Source of the DNA: an uncultured Bacilli bacterium
GTDB lineage: Bacteria > Bacillota_I > Bacilli_A > RF39 > UBA660
Length of the DNA: 33,162 bases
Assembly: GCA_947625425.1 (NCBI GenBank)
Contig: CANQOH010000012.1
Coordinates: 1 to 33,162 of the forward strand
Direction: 5' to 3'
The position numbers were made by a program, and so were the translations under genes. The notes beneath the pieces are model-generated. The model searched no databases. It was not told where the DNA came from and worked only from the letters and a program-made list of their open reading frames with translations. Positions 7,818 through 14,577 of this stretch are shown here, in pieces; the stretch's first letter is position 1, and each line of letters begins with the position of its first letter.

Positions 7818-9119
7818 ATGAAAGTTGGTTTTATCTCTTTAGGGTGTTCTAAAAATTTAGTTGTTACAGAACAAATAATTGGTTTATTTAAAAAGCATAA
7901 CTATGAAATAGTTGGTGATGCTAGTGAAGCTGATATTTTGTTAATTAATACTTGTGGTTTTATTGAGTCAGCTAAAGATGAAGGTATTAAAACTATTTTA
8001 GAATTTGCTGATTATAAACAAGATAAATTAAAATATTTAATTGTTACTGGTTGTTTAGTTGAAAGATATGAAGATGAATTAAGACGTGAAATACCAGAAG
8101 TAGATTTATTTGTTAGTATTAAAGATTATGATAAGTTATGGAATAAGATAGATAATTTAATAAATAAAAAAGATGATAATGATTTATTAAACTATAAAGA
8201 TCGTGTTTTAACTACAGGCGATGTAATGGCTTATTTAAAGATAGCTGAAGGATGTAGTAATTATTGTACTTATTGTGCTATTCCTTATATTCAAGGTAAA
8301 TATATATCAAGAGATTATGATGAAATATTAGAAGAAGCTAGAGAGTTAGCTAATAAAGGAATTAAAGAATTAGTAGTTATTGCGCAAGATACAACAAAGT
8401 ATGGGATTGATTTATATGGTAAACCTAGATTAGCTGAATTACTTAATGATTTAACTAAAATAGAAGGGATTAAATGGATTAGATTTTTATATTCATATCC
8501 TGAGACAATTGATGATGAATTAATTAAAGTAGTTAAAAATAGTAATAAGATATGTCATTATTTTGATTTACCTATTCAACATGTTAATGATCGTATTCTG
8601 AAATTAATGAATCGTAAGAGTGATGGAAAAAGTATTAGAGCTTTAATTGCTAAGTTAAGAAAAGAAATACCTGATGTTATTTTAAGAACAACATTAATAG
8701 TAGGTTTTCCTTCGGAAACAGAAGAAGAATTTGAAGAGTTATGTGATTTTGTTAAAGAAAGTAAATTTGATCGATTAGGAGCATTTGCTTATAGTGCAGA
8801 AGATGGAACGCCAGCTGCTAAATTTAAAGAGCAAATTGCTGAAGAAGAAAAAATAAGAAGACAAAATAAAATAATGGAAATCCAACAAGAGGTTAGTAAA
8901 GACTTATTAAGTGATAGAATTGGTAAGACTTATGAGTGTTTAATAGAAAATATAACGGATGATGGCAAGTACTTTATTGGTCGTAGTTATATGGATGTTC
9001 CTTCAGAAGATGGAGTTATTTATATTGAATTTAATCCAGAGTATATGATTAATGAATTTGTTAATGTTCAAATAACTGATTCTTATGAGTATGACTTAGT
9101 TGGTTTTATTAAAGAATAA
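7818..9119 (+). CDS. rimO: Ribosomal protein S12 methylthiotransferase RimO
   Basis: 433 aa from the ATG at 7818, which follows GGGGTGA. The N-terminal UPF0004 domain has SLGCSKNLVVTE and NTCGFIESAK, characteristic of RimO rather than MiaB. The radical SAM core has Cys146, Cys150 and Cys153 (CSNYCTYC) for the SAM-binding 4Fe-4S cluster, and the three N-terminal-domain cysteines for the second cluster are also present. A C-terminal TRAM-like domain ends the protein. RimO adds a methylthio group to an aspartate of ribosomal protein S12. It is transcribed from its own extended -10 promoter. The stop codon lies in the left arm of a terminator stem. Confidence 0.93.
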   Translation: MKVGFISLGCSKNLVVTEQIIGLFKKHNYEIVGDASEADILLINTCGFIESAKDEGIKTILEFADYKQDKLKYLIVTGCLVERYEDELRREIPEVDLFVSIKDYDKLWNKIDNLINKKDDNDLLNYKDRVLTTGDVMAYLKIAEGCSNYCTYCAIPYIQGKYISRDYDEILEEARELANKGIKELVVIAQDTTKYGIDLYGKPRLAELLNDLTKIEGIKWIRFLYSYPETIDDELIKVVKNSNKICHYFDLPIQHVNDRILKLMNRKSDGKSIRALIAKLRKEIPDVILRTTLIVGFPSETEEEFEELCDFVKESKFDRLGAFAYSAEDGTPAAKFKEQIAEEEKIRRQNKIMEIQQEVSKDLLSDRIGKTYECLIENITDDGKYFIGRSYMDVPSEDGVIYIEFNPEYMINEFVNVQITDSYEYDLVGFIKE

Positions 9120-9145
9120 AAATGCTGATGTTTTTATTCTTTTTG
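9111..9145 (+). terminator. Terminator overlapping the rimO stop codon
   Basis: AAAGAATAAAAA (9111-9122) pairs perfectly with TTTTTATTCTTT (9131-9142) around an 8-base loop, followed by more T. The TAA stop is inside the left arm. Confidence 0.75.
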
Positions 9146-9147
9146 TA

Positions 9148-9156
9148 TGCTATAAT
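9148..9156 (+). promoter_or_regulatory. Extended -10 promoter of the WXG/cell-wall hydrolase island
   Basis: TGCTATAAT (TGnTATAAT) lies just after the rimO terminator and 23 bp before the ATG at 9179. Confidence 0.65.
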
Positions 9157-9178
9157 TATTAAGATAGAGGTGTATCTT

Positions 9179-10612
9179 ATGGCAACATCAACAGAAATAA
9201 AAAGTAAAACTGAATTAGCTTCGTTAGCCTCTCAACTTGAAACTTTAAAAAGTACTTTAAAATCTGAAGGGGATAATTTAAAGAGTAAATTAAGTAATAT
9301 TACTAATTATGATGGAATAGATGTCTCTGGTCCAGGTAATGTATTAGCTAGTAATTTAGATAATATATTAGCTGATTTAGAGGCGGTATCTGGTAATATT
9401 AAGAATTATTCATTATCAGTAATTAATTTTGACGTCGATGATTTTAATAGTGTAGAAAATTATTTAGATGGTGTAACTGGGACAGCAGTAACATTACCAG
9501 GTGGTTTAGGCAGTGTTCATTCATATATGGGATGGCAATGTATTACAGCAACATCTTCTAATCAATATAAGTTAAGAGAAGCAGCAGGTATGAATTTTGA
9601 TAATGAAGGTTTTGCACGTATTGGAGATAGATATGTTGTTGCAACAACGACAACATTTGGTAATGTTGGTGATTATATTGATGTTGTGCAAAGTGACGGA
9701 ACAGTTATTAAATGTATTATTGGTGATATAAAAAATCAAAATGATGCGGGTTGTAATAAATGGGGCCATAATAATGGGCAATGTGTTGTTGAATTTGTAG
9801 TTGATAGATCTTCTTGGTATGGAACAAATAAAACAGTAGCTGGATATCATCCTGAATGGAATCAAAATATAAGTCAGATTATCAATAAAGGTAACTATTT
9901 TAATTTATCAGGTAAATATAATACTTCTGCTAGTAGTTCATCTTCAGCTAATTCTTCATCTGGTTCACAAAAATATAATTGGTCTACTGGCACAACAGCT
10001 GCAGCAGCAACACCATTAGTTTATTATAGTAGTAATTCTTCTAATAAAGGAAGTTATACTTATTCAGTTGGGACTTCTTCTAGTAATAATTATTCTAGTG
10101 GTAGTAGTTATTCAGGTGGAAGTTATGGAAGTAGTGGTCCAATTACAACAACTCCTGTTACAATTAAGTCAGGAGATCCTAATATAGATGTTAGTAAATA
10201 TCATAATAATTTAGAAAAAGGTTTTGAAGTTACAGTAGGTAATTTAGCTTATGAAGTAAGTGATGCTGATTATGAATTATTATGTGCAATAGTATCTGCT
10301 GAAAGTGATAAATCTTATGATGATGCTTTAGCGGTTATTACTACTATTCTAAATAGATGTGAAGCACCAAATTGGATTAGAAGTCATGGAACTAATCCAG
10401 TCGCGCAAGCAACAGCTCCTAATCAATTTGTTGTTTATCAACATGGTAGTTATAAAGCTTATATGGGCGGAAGAGCTCCGGAAACTGTTCAAACGGCGGT
10501 TAGAGATGCTTTAGCGGGTGTTAGAAACCATCATTATTTAAGTTTTAGATCTAATGGTTCTACTGGTTATAGCGATAATAGAATTACAAGTACAGGTAAT
10601 AGATATAAATAG
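9179..10612 (+). CDS. Modular secreted peptidoglycan hydrolase: WXG-like N-terminus, beta-barrel module, SleB-type C-terminus
   Basis: 477 aa; ATG 9179 follows AGAGGTG. Residues about 1-85 are two helical segments around a YDG turn, with no Sec signal peptide, resembling WXG100/LXG targeting domains. About 92-245 is a module with IGDRYVVA, FGNVGDYIDVV and IKCIIGDIK that I read as a double-psi beta-barrel-like (3D/RlpA-type) fold. About 250-345 is a Ser/Asn/Tyr/Gly-rich linker. About 350-477 matches the SleB-type Hydrolase_2 family (LLCAIVSAESDKSYDDALAV, ILNRCE, AVRDALAG), with candidate catalytic Glu375. It probably cuts glycan strands after type VII-like export. The next gene carries the same N-terminal and barrel modules in a different order. 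Confidence 0.78.
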   Translation: MATSTEIKSKTELASLASQLETLKSTLKSEGDNLKSKLSNITNYDGIDVSGPGNVLASNLDNILADLEAVSGNIKNYSLSVINFDVDDFNSVENYLDGVTGTAVTLPGGLGSVHSYMGWQCITATSSNQYKLREAAGMNFDNEGFARIGDRYVVATTTTFGNVGDYIDVVQSDGTVIKCIIGDIKNQNDAGCNKWGHNNGQCVVEFVVDRSSWYGTNKTVAGYHPEWNQNISQIINKGNYFNLSGKYNTSASSSSSANSSSGSQKYNWSTGTTAAAATPLVYYSSNSSNKGSYTYSVGTSSSNNYSSGSSYSGGSYGSSGPITTTPVTIKSGDPNIDVSKYHNNLEKGFEVTVGNLAYEVSDADYELLCAIVSAESDKSYDDALAVITTILNRCEAPNWIRSHGTNPVAQATAPNQFVVYQHGSYKAYMGGRAPETVQTAVRDALAGVRNHHYLSFRSNGSTGYSDNRITSTGNRYK

Positions 10613-10627
10613 AAAGGATAGTAGAAG

Positions 10628-12127
10628 ATGTCAACAGAAATAAAAAGTAAAACTGAATTAGCTTCATTAGCTTCAAATTTAGATGATCTTACAACTGATT
10701 TAAAAAGTGATAGCGAAGATTTAAAATCTAATCTATCTAATGTAGAAAACTATGATGGTATTGATGTTGTAGGACCAGGTAAGATATTAGCAAGTAATAT
10801 TGAAAATGCTGTATCTGATTTAGATACTGTTTCAACTAATATTAAAAATTATGCGTCAGCAGTGATTGGTTTTGATGTTGATGACTTTAATGAAGCGGCT
10901 TCATCAGATGATGCCAATAAATTATCTTATGAAGATTTATTTAAAACTGATGGTTCAACAGAAGGTAATGCTCGTGTTATTTGGAATTACTTTAAATATA
11001 AAGGTTTAAGTGATGCTGCAACTGCTGGTATTTTGGGCAATATTCAGGCCGAAAGTGGTATGGATCCAGGTATTGTAGAAATGGGCTCTGGTATTGGATA
11101 TGGACTTATCCAATGGAGTTTTGGTAGAAGAACAGCTTTAGAGCAAGCTGCTGCGGCTCAAGGTGTTGATCCTAGTAATATACAGTTTCAGTTAGAGTAT
11201 TTATGGAATGAGTCAGTTGATCCAAATTCTTCTTATGGTAAAGAGTTATCGGCAGCGGGGTTTTATGATACGAATAGTCCTTCTGATGCAGCATATATTT
11301 TTCATAAGATTGTTGAAAGGTCTGCAGATTCTGCAGCAGCTATAAAAAATAATCGCTGTAATACAGCAGAACAATGGTATAACAAATTTAAAGGTACAAG
11401 TGCCGGTGAAGTTGGTGAAGCTATTGTATCTAATAATTCAGGTACTTGGGCTAATTTGGCAACAGCTACAACCGGTGCTAGTGTTTCATACTTATCAAAT
11501 TCAGGTGGACGTAATTCTTCATCCGGAAGTTACAGTTATTTTTCTTCTACATCGTCATCTGGTGGCTATGTAGCTCCTAGTTTTCCTCGTTCAACTGCTA
11601 CTCGTAATGTAAAAATTGCAAATGTTGATTATGAAAAACTAGAAAAATACTTAGAAGATGTAAAAGGTAAAGAAGTTAAATTACCTGATGGATTAGGTAG
11701 TAAACATACATATATGGGATGGCAATGTATCACTGCTCGTAGTTCTGATCAATATAAACTTATTGAATCAGCAGGTATGAATTTTGATGAACAAGGATTT
11801 GGTAAAATAGGAGATAGATATGTAGTTGCAACAACTACGACATTTGGTAATGTTGGTGATTACATTGATGTTGTTCAAGAAGATGGAACAATTATTAAGT
11901 GTATAATTGGTGATATAAAGAGCCAAGGAGATGCTAACTGTAATAAATGGGGACATAGTAATGGTGTAGATGTTGTAGAATTTGTTGTAGATAGATCTTC
12001 TTGGTATGGTACTAATAAATCAGTAGTAGGTTATCATCCTGACTGGAATAAGAATATAGATTCAATTATTAATAAAGGGAATTATTTTGATTTAGCACAA
12101 AAATTTCCAAAAACAACAAAAGTTTAG
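10628..12127 (+). CDS. Modular secreted peptidoglycan hydrolase: WXG-like N-terminus, tail-lysozyme domain, beta-barrel module
   Basis: 499 aa; the ATG lies 15 bp after the previous stop and follows AAAGGA. The N-terminal 16 residues (STEIKSKTELASLAS and onward) nearly repeat the upstream gene, again with a YDG turn and no signal peptide. Residues about 115-260 match the phage tail lysozyme family (IWNYFKYKGLSDAATAGILG, then NIQAESGMDPG, GLIQWSFGRR), with candidate catalytic Glu142. A Ser/Gly-rich linker (about 265-325) leads to a C-terminal copy of the double-psi-barrel-like module (about 335-490). The two proteins thus share end modules but carry different hydrolase domains. Together they could cut glycan and allow large proteins or the secretion apparatus through the wall. 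Function is inferred from domains. Confidence 0.78.
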   Translation: MSTEIKSKTELASLASNLDDLTTDLKSDSEDLKSNLSNVENYDGIDVVGPGKILASNIENAVSDLDTVSTNIKNYASAVIGFDVDDFNEAASSDDANKLSYEDLFKTDGSTEGNARVIWNYFKYKGLSDAATAGILGNIQAESGMDPGIVEMGSGIGYGLIQWSFGRRTALEQAAAAQGVDPSNIQFQLEYLWNESVDPNSSYGKELSAAGFYDTNSPSDAAYIFHKIVERSADSAAAIKNNRCNTAEQWYNKFKGTSAGEVGEAIVSNNSGTWANLATATTGASVSYLSNSGGRNSSSGSYSYFSSTSSSGGYVAPSFPRSTATRNVKIANVDYEKLEKYLEDVKGKEVKLPDGLGSKHTYMGWQCITARSSDQYKLIESAGMNFDEQGFGKIGDRYVVATTTTFGNVGDYIDVVQEDGTIIKCIIGDIKSQGDANCNKWGHSNGVDVVEFVVDRSSWYGTNKSVVGYHPDWNKNIDSIINKGNYFDLAQKFPKTTKV

Positions 12128-12177
12128 TAAATAACTTTACAAATATTTTAAAAAAATAAAGATAATTATATTAAAAA

Positions 12178-12186
12178 TGTTATAAT
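12178..12186 (+). promoter_or_regulatory. Extended -10 promoter upstream of the WXG100-like genes
   Basis: TGTTATAAT fits TGnTATAAT and lies 26 bp before the ATG at 12213. The 85-bp gap before it contains no clear terminator, so this is probably an internal promoter of the island. Confidence 0.6.
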
Positions 12187-12212
12187 TAAGTTAATAGAGG
12201 GAGGTATTTGAT

Positions 12213-12521
12213 ATGGGAATAGTAACTCATAATACAGAAGCAATGAGAACTTGGTCTGGAAATATTACTAATTCAGCTAATGAATATAGAGATTATATTG
12301 GTTCTTTATATAATTTAGTAGATACTTTAGTTGCAGCAGATTTTACTGGAGGTTTATCAAAAGATTTTGAAAATTCAGTATTAGATAAAAGAGATGATTT
12401 CAATAGACTTGCTGAAGTCTTAGATGAATGTTCTGATTTAATTACTAGAACTTCAGAAGGTATTGATAGTGATGAAGCTGAACTAAAAGCAAATATTGAA
12501 AGACATAATTCATTTAATTAA
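12213..12521 (+). CDS. WXG100-like small secreted protein (1 of 4)
   Basis: 102 aa, all helical in character, no signal peptide, no TM. Two helices are separated by DFTGG, which takes the place of the W-x-G turn of ESAT-6/WXG100 proteins. The length is typical for that family. A strong Shine-Dalgarno (GAGGGAGG) precedes it. It is followed 15 bp later by a second protein of similar size and shape. Members of the family are exported as helical-hairpin dimers by type VII secretion, or pair with the N-termini of LXG effectors. Divergence of the turn residues makes the family call moderate; the cluster context supports it. Confidence 0.65.
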   Translation: MGIVTHNTEAMRTWSGNITNSANEYRDYIGSLYNLVDTLVAADFTGGLSKDFENSVLDKRDDFNRLAEVLDECSDLITRTSEGIDSDEAELKANIERHNSFN

Positions 12522-12536
12522 GGAGGGTATTAATAT

Positions 12537-12818
12537 ATGGCAGATGGCGTTTTAAAAATTGAAACCGGTGAAGCGAAAGCTAAAGCTGAACAAATGAAAA
12601 CTTTAGCTAATAATATTGAAGCTTTACTAAATGATGTTGATGCAAAAATGCAAGAAATTAATGATGAAGAAGTTGGTACATACCAAGGACAATATAAACC
12701 AAGTGAACTTAGACAAAGATTAGATGAGTTTAGAGCTACTTTTTATAAGTTCCATGAACAAATTGATTACTTTGCAAATGATGTTATCTTAACTGCAGAT
12801 ACAATGTTATCTGAATAA
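12537..12818 (+). CDS. WXG100-like small secreted protein (2 of 4)
   Basis: 93 aa beginning MADGVLKIETGEAKAKAEQM, typical of a WXG100 first helix. The turn is YQGQYKP rather than W-x-G, followed by an amphipathic second helix (ELRQRLDEFRATFYKFHEQI). No signal peptide. The AAGGAGGG ribosome site is strong. A hairpin at 12827 follows this gene and may reduce expression of the genes downstream, so proteins 1 and 2 may be made in excess and may be partners. Pairing is inference. Confidence 0.68.
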   Translation: MADGVLKIETGEAKAKAEQMKTLANNIEALLNDVDAKMQEINDEEVGTYQGQYKPSELRQRLDEFRATFYKFHEQIDYFANDVILTADTMLSE

Positions 12819-12826
12819 TAAAAAAA

Positions 12827-12859
12827 CTTTTTATAACTCGCTTATAAAAAGATTTTTTC
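12827..12859 (+). terminator. Hairpin between WXG-like genes 2 and 3, probable partial terminator
   Basis: CTTTTTATAA (12827-12836) pairs with TTATAAAAAG (12842-12851) around CTCGC, flanked by A6 on the left and followed by ATTTTTT. No promoter is evident before the next gene 15 bp on, so this is best read as an attenuating terminator within the operon. Confidence 0.65.
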
Positions 12860-12873
12860 TAGGAGATGAATTT

Positions 12874-13167
12874 ATGGGAGATTCTTATAAACATGAACCA
12901 GATGGTGTTGCAACAACGATTTCTGGTTTAAAAGATATTATTAGTGAATATAGTAATAAAATTCATGAATTAACAGTTTTAGTAAATGAAATAGGTTCTT
13001 CTTCAGCTTGGAGAGACATGCAAGTTAAACCTGCTTTTATAAGTACAGCTAATTCTTATATTGAAACTTATAAGAGTGTTTGTGCAAGTATGGAAGCTTA
13101 TGTTAATTATTTAACTAATAAATCAGAAAGTGCTTCAGCATTAGAAGATGCTTTTTCTAGAGGGTAG
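12874..13167 (+). CDS. WXG100-like small secreted protein (3 of 4)
   Basis: 97 aa beginning MGDSYKHEPDGVATTI. Two helices flank SSAWRDMQVKPAF; Trp is kept but the Gly of W-x-G is replaced by Asp. No signal peptide or TM. GGAGATGA precedes the start. The C-terminus (YLTNKSESASALEDAF) is acidic and Ser-rich. It belongs with the two genes on each side by size, composition and strand. The role as a T7SS substrate or partner of the NlpC/P60 protein downstream is inferred. Confidence 0.65.
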   Translation: MGDSYKHEPDGVATTISGLKDIISEYSNKIHELTVLVNEIGSSSAWRDMQVKPAFISTANSYIETYKSVCASMEAYVNYLTNKSESASALEDAFSRG

Positions 13168-13176
13168 GGATTGTAG

Positions 13177-13452
13177 ATGAGTAATTTTACAGGTAATGCA
13201 GTTTTTGTTAATACAGCATCTTTAGAAAGTTGGAGTACAAGAATGTCTTCAATTAATACTGAGGCAATGGGATGTTTATCTGATTTTACTAATTTAGCTA
13301 ATGGTTTATCAGATTCTTTTGAAGGTACGTCAGCTGAGTCTTTTTTATCTTCTACTAATGAATTTATTAAGGAAGCTCGTACTCGTCATGCAAAAATGCA
13401 AAATTTAGATGCGTTTTTAATTGAAGTAATTAATACTATGGAGAAAGAATAA
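13177..13452 (+). CDS. WXG100-like small secreted protein (4 of 4)
   Basis: 91 aa. The pattern SLESWSTRMSSINTEA, then a turn DSFEGTSAESFL (Phe-Glu-Gly in place of W-x-G) and a second helix ending in LIEVINTMEKE, follows the WXG100 hairpin. AGGGTAGGGA precedes the ATG, 9 bp after the previous gene. No signal peptide. It is immediately upstream of the WXG-NlpC/P60 hydrolase gene (30-bp gap), so it is a likely partner of that protein. Confidence 0.7.
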   Translation: MSNFTGNAVFVNTASLESWSTRMSSINTEAMGCLSDFTNLANGLSDSFEGTSAESFLSSTNEFIKEARTRHAKMQNLDAFLIEVINTMEKE

Positions 13453-13482
13453 TATAAATAAGATAAGAGGGGAGAATGTATT

Positions 13483-14508
13483 ATGGATTATGTTGCTAAA
13501 GCTTCAAAAATAACTTCGGCTTTAAACCCAGTTATTTCTGCTGTTTCCAATATTCAAGGTCTTTCTTTTGACTCTGTTTGGAGTGGGGATGCCCATAGTA
13601 CATTAACTAATAATCTTAATGCTTCTTTGAAAAAGATTCAAGCTCAAAAAGAAGCTATTAATGTTTATACTTCAGCTTTAAAGGATCTTCAAACATATAA
13701 AGAAAATAAAGAGCAAATTGATTCATTAAGAGGAGAATATTCAAGCTTATCTGGGGCAGAAAATGAATCTAGAAGACAACAACTATCTAGTCAAATAAGT
13801 TCTTTAGAGAATACTAATACTAGTTTAAAAAGTAGTATTCAAAGTTCTTTAAGAAGTATTACTTCAGTTAGTTCAGAATTTAAGTTAGTTAAATATACTC
13901 CAGATAAAAGTTATGGTGAATATATAGTTGACTTACAAGAGTTTTTACAATTGTTTCAGTCTGGAAGGCTGGTTAAACTAAGTGATAATAACTCTGGTGA
14001 TGATAGCTTGTATGACTATTATTCTAAAGAAGAGGTTAATGATAGAATTAATCAAATTAAAAGTCAATATAAGGGCAGAGATGCTGCTGTTAACTGTGCT
14101 TTAGGTGTAATGGAAATGGCTGCTCAAGTTGGTAGAAAACTGGATTATGACTGGGGCGGAGGTCATGGAGGCGATGGCATAACTGACATTGACGAAGTGG
14201 CAGCTGGTACAGATTGCAGTGCTTTTGCTTCATGGGCGATTAATCAAGGCATTAGTAATGGAAACTATATTGGCCCTTATAACATGCTTAGCTTAGGTCG
14301 TTCTACTTCTTATGAAAATGCTCAAGGTGGCGATATTTTAGTTTCAGCAGAACATGTAGTAATGATTATTGATAATAATCCTGAAGCTCAACAGTTCTTG
14401 GTTGCTGAAGCTAATGGTAGTCAAGAAGGCGTTATAATGCGTACTAGATCTTATGCTGCTTGTTCAGGTACTTATCAAGCGTTAGATCTTTCCAATCTTT
14501 ACAAATAG
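13483..14508 (+). CDS. WXG/LXG-type protein with C-terminal NlpC/P60-like peptidase
   Basis: 341 aa; start follows AGGGGAG. The N-terminal 120-150 residues form a long helical region with an intact W-x-G turn (FDSVWSGDAHSTL) followed by a coiled coil, like an LXG/WXG targeting domain. No Sec signal peptide. The C-terminal 140 residues match the NlpC/P60-like fold: Cys245 in GTDCSAFASWAI, His291 in AEHVVMII, and a third polar residue near 309-311 (AEANG). Such enzymes cut stem peptides of peptidoglycan. Three different wall-cutting activities (SleB-type, lysozyme-type, NlpC/P60) are therefore encoded in one WXG-bearing cluster. The gene ends the island; a terminator follows. Confidence 0.8.
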   Translation: MDYVAKASKITSALNPVISAVSNIQGLSFDSVWSGDAHSTLTNNLNASLKKIQAQKEAINVYTSALKDLQTYKENKEQIDSLRGEYSSLSGAENESRRQQLSSQISSLENTNTSLKSSIQSSLRSITSVSSEFKLVKYTPDKSYGEYIVDLQEFLQLFQSGRLVKLSDNNSGDDSLYDYYSKEEVNDRINQIKSQYKGRDAAVNCALGVMEMAAQVGRKLDYDWGGGHGGDGITDIDEVAAGTDCSAFASWAINQGISNGNYIGPYNMLSLGRSTSYENAQGGDILVSAEHVVMIIDNNPEAQQFLVAEANGSQEGVIMRTRSYAACSGTYQALDLSNLYK

Positions 14509-14510
14509 AC

Positions 14511-14534
14511 AAGTCTTTTATAAGACTTTTTTTT
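14511..14534 (+). terminator. Rho-independent terminator ending the WXG island
   Basis: AAGTCTT-TTAT-AAGACTT (7-bp stem) followed by a run of eight T. Confidence 0.88.
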
Positions 14535-14540
14535 ATTTTA

Positions 14541-14549
14541 TGATATAAT
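14541..14549 (+). promoter_or_regulatory. Extended -10 promoter for the LRR/transglutaminase-like gene
   Basis: TGATATAAT, identical to the rimO extended -10, 29 bp before the ATG at 14578 and right after a terminator. Confidence 0.65.
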
Positions 14550-14577
14550 AATTTTAAGAATAAAGTAGGTGGATAAA

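Noticed and set aside
9572..9865. Minus-strand open frame in the first barrel module, with a parallel one at 11768-11956
   Set aside because: Both are antisense to the duplicated module; their similarity simply reflects the repeat on the other strand.
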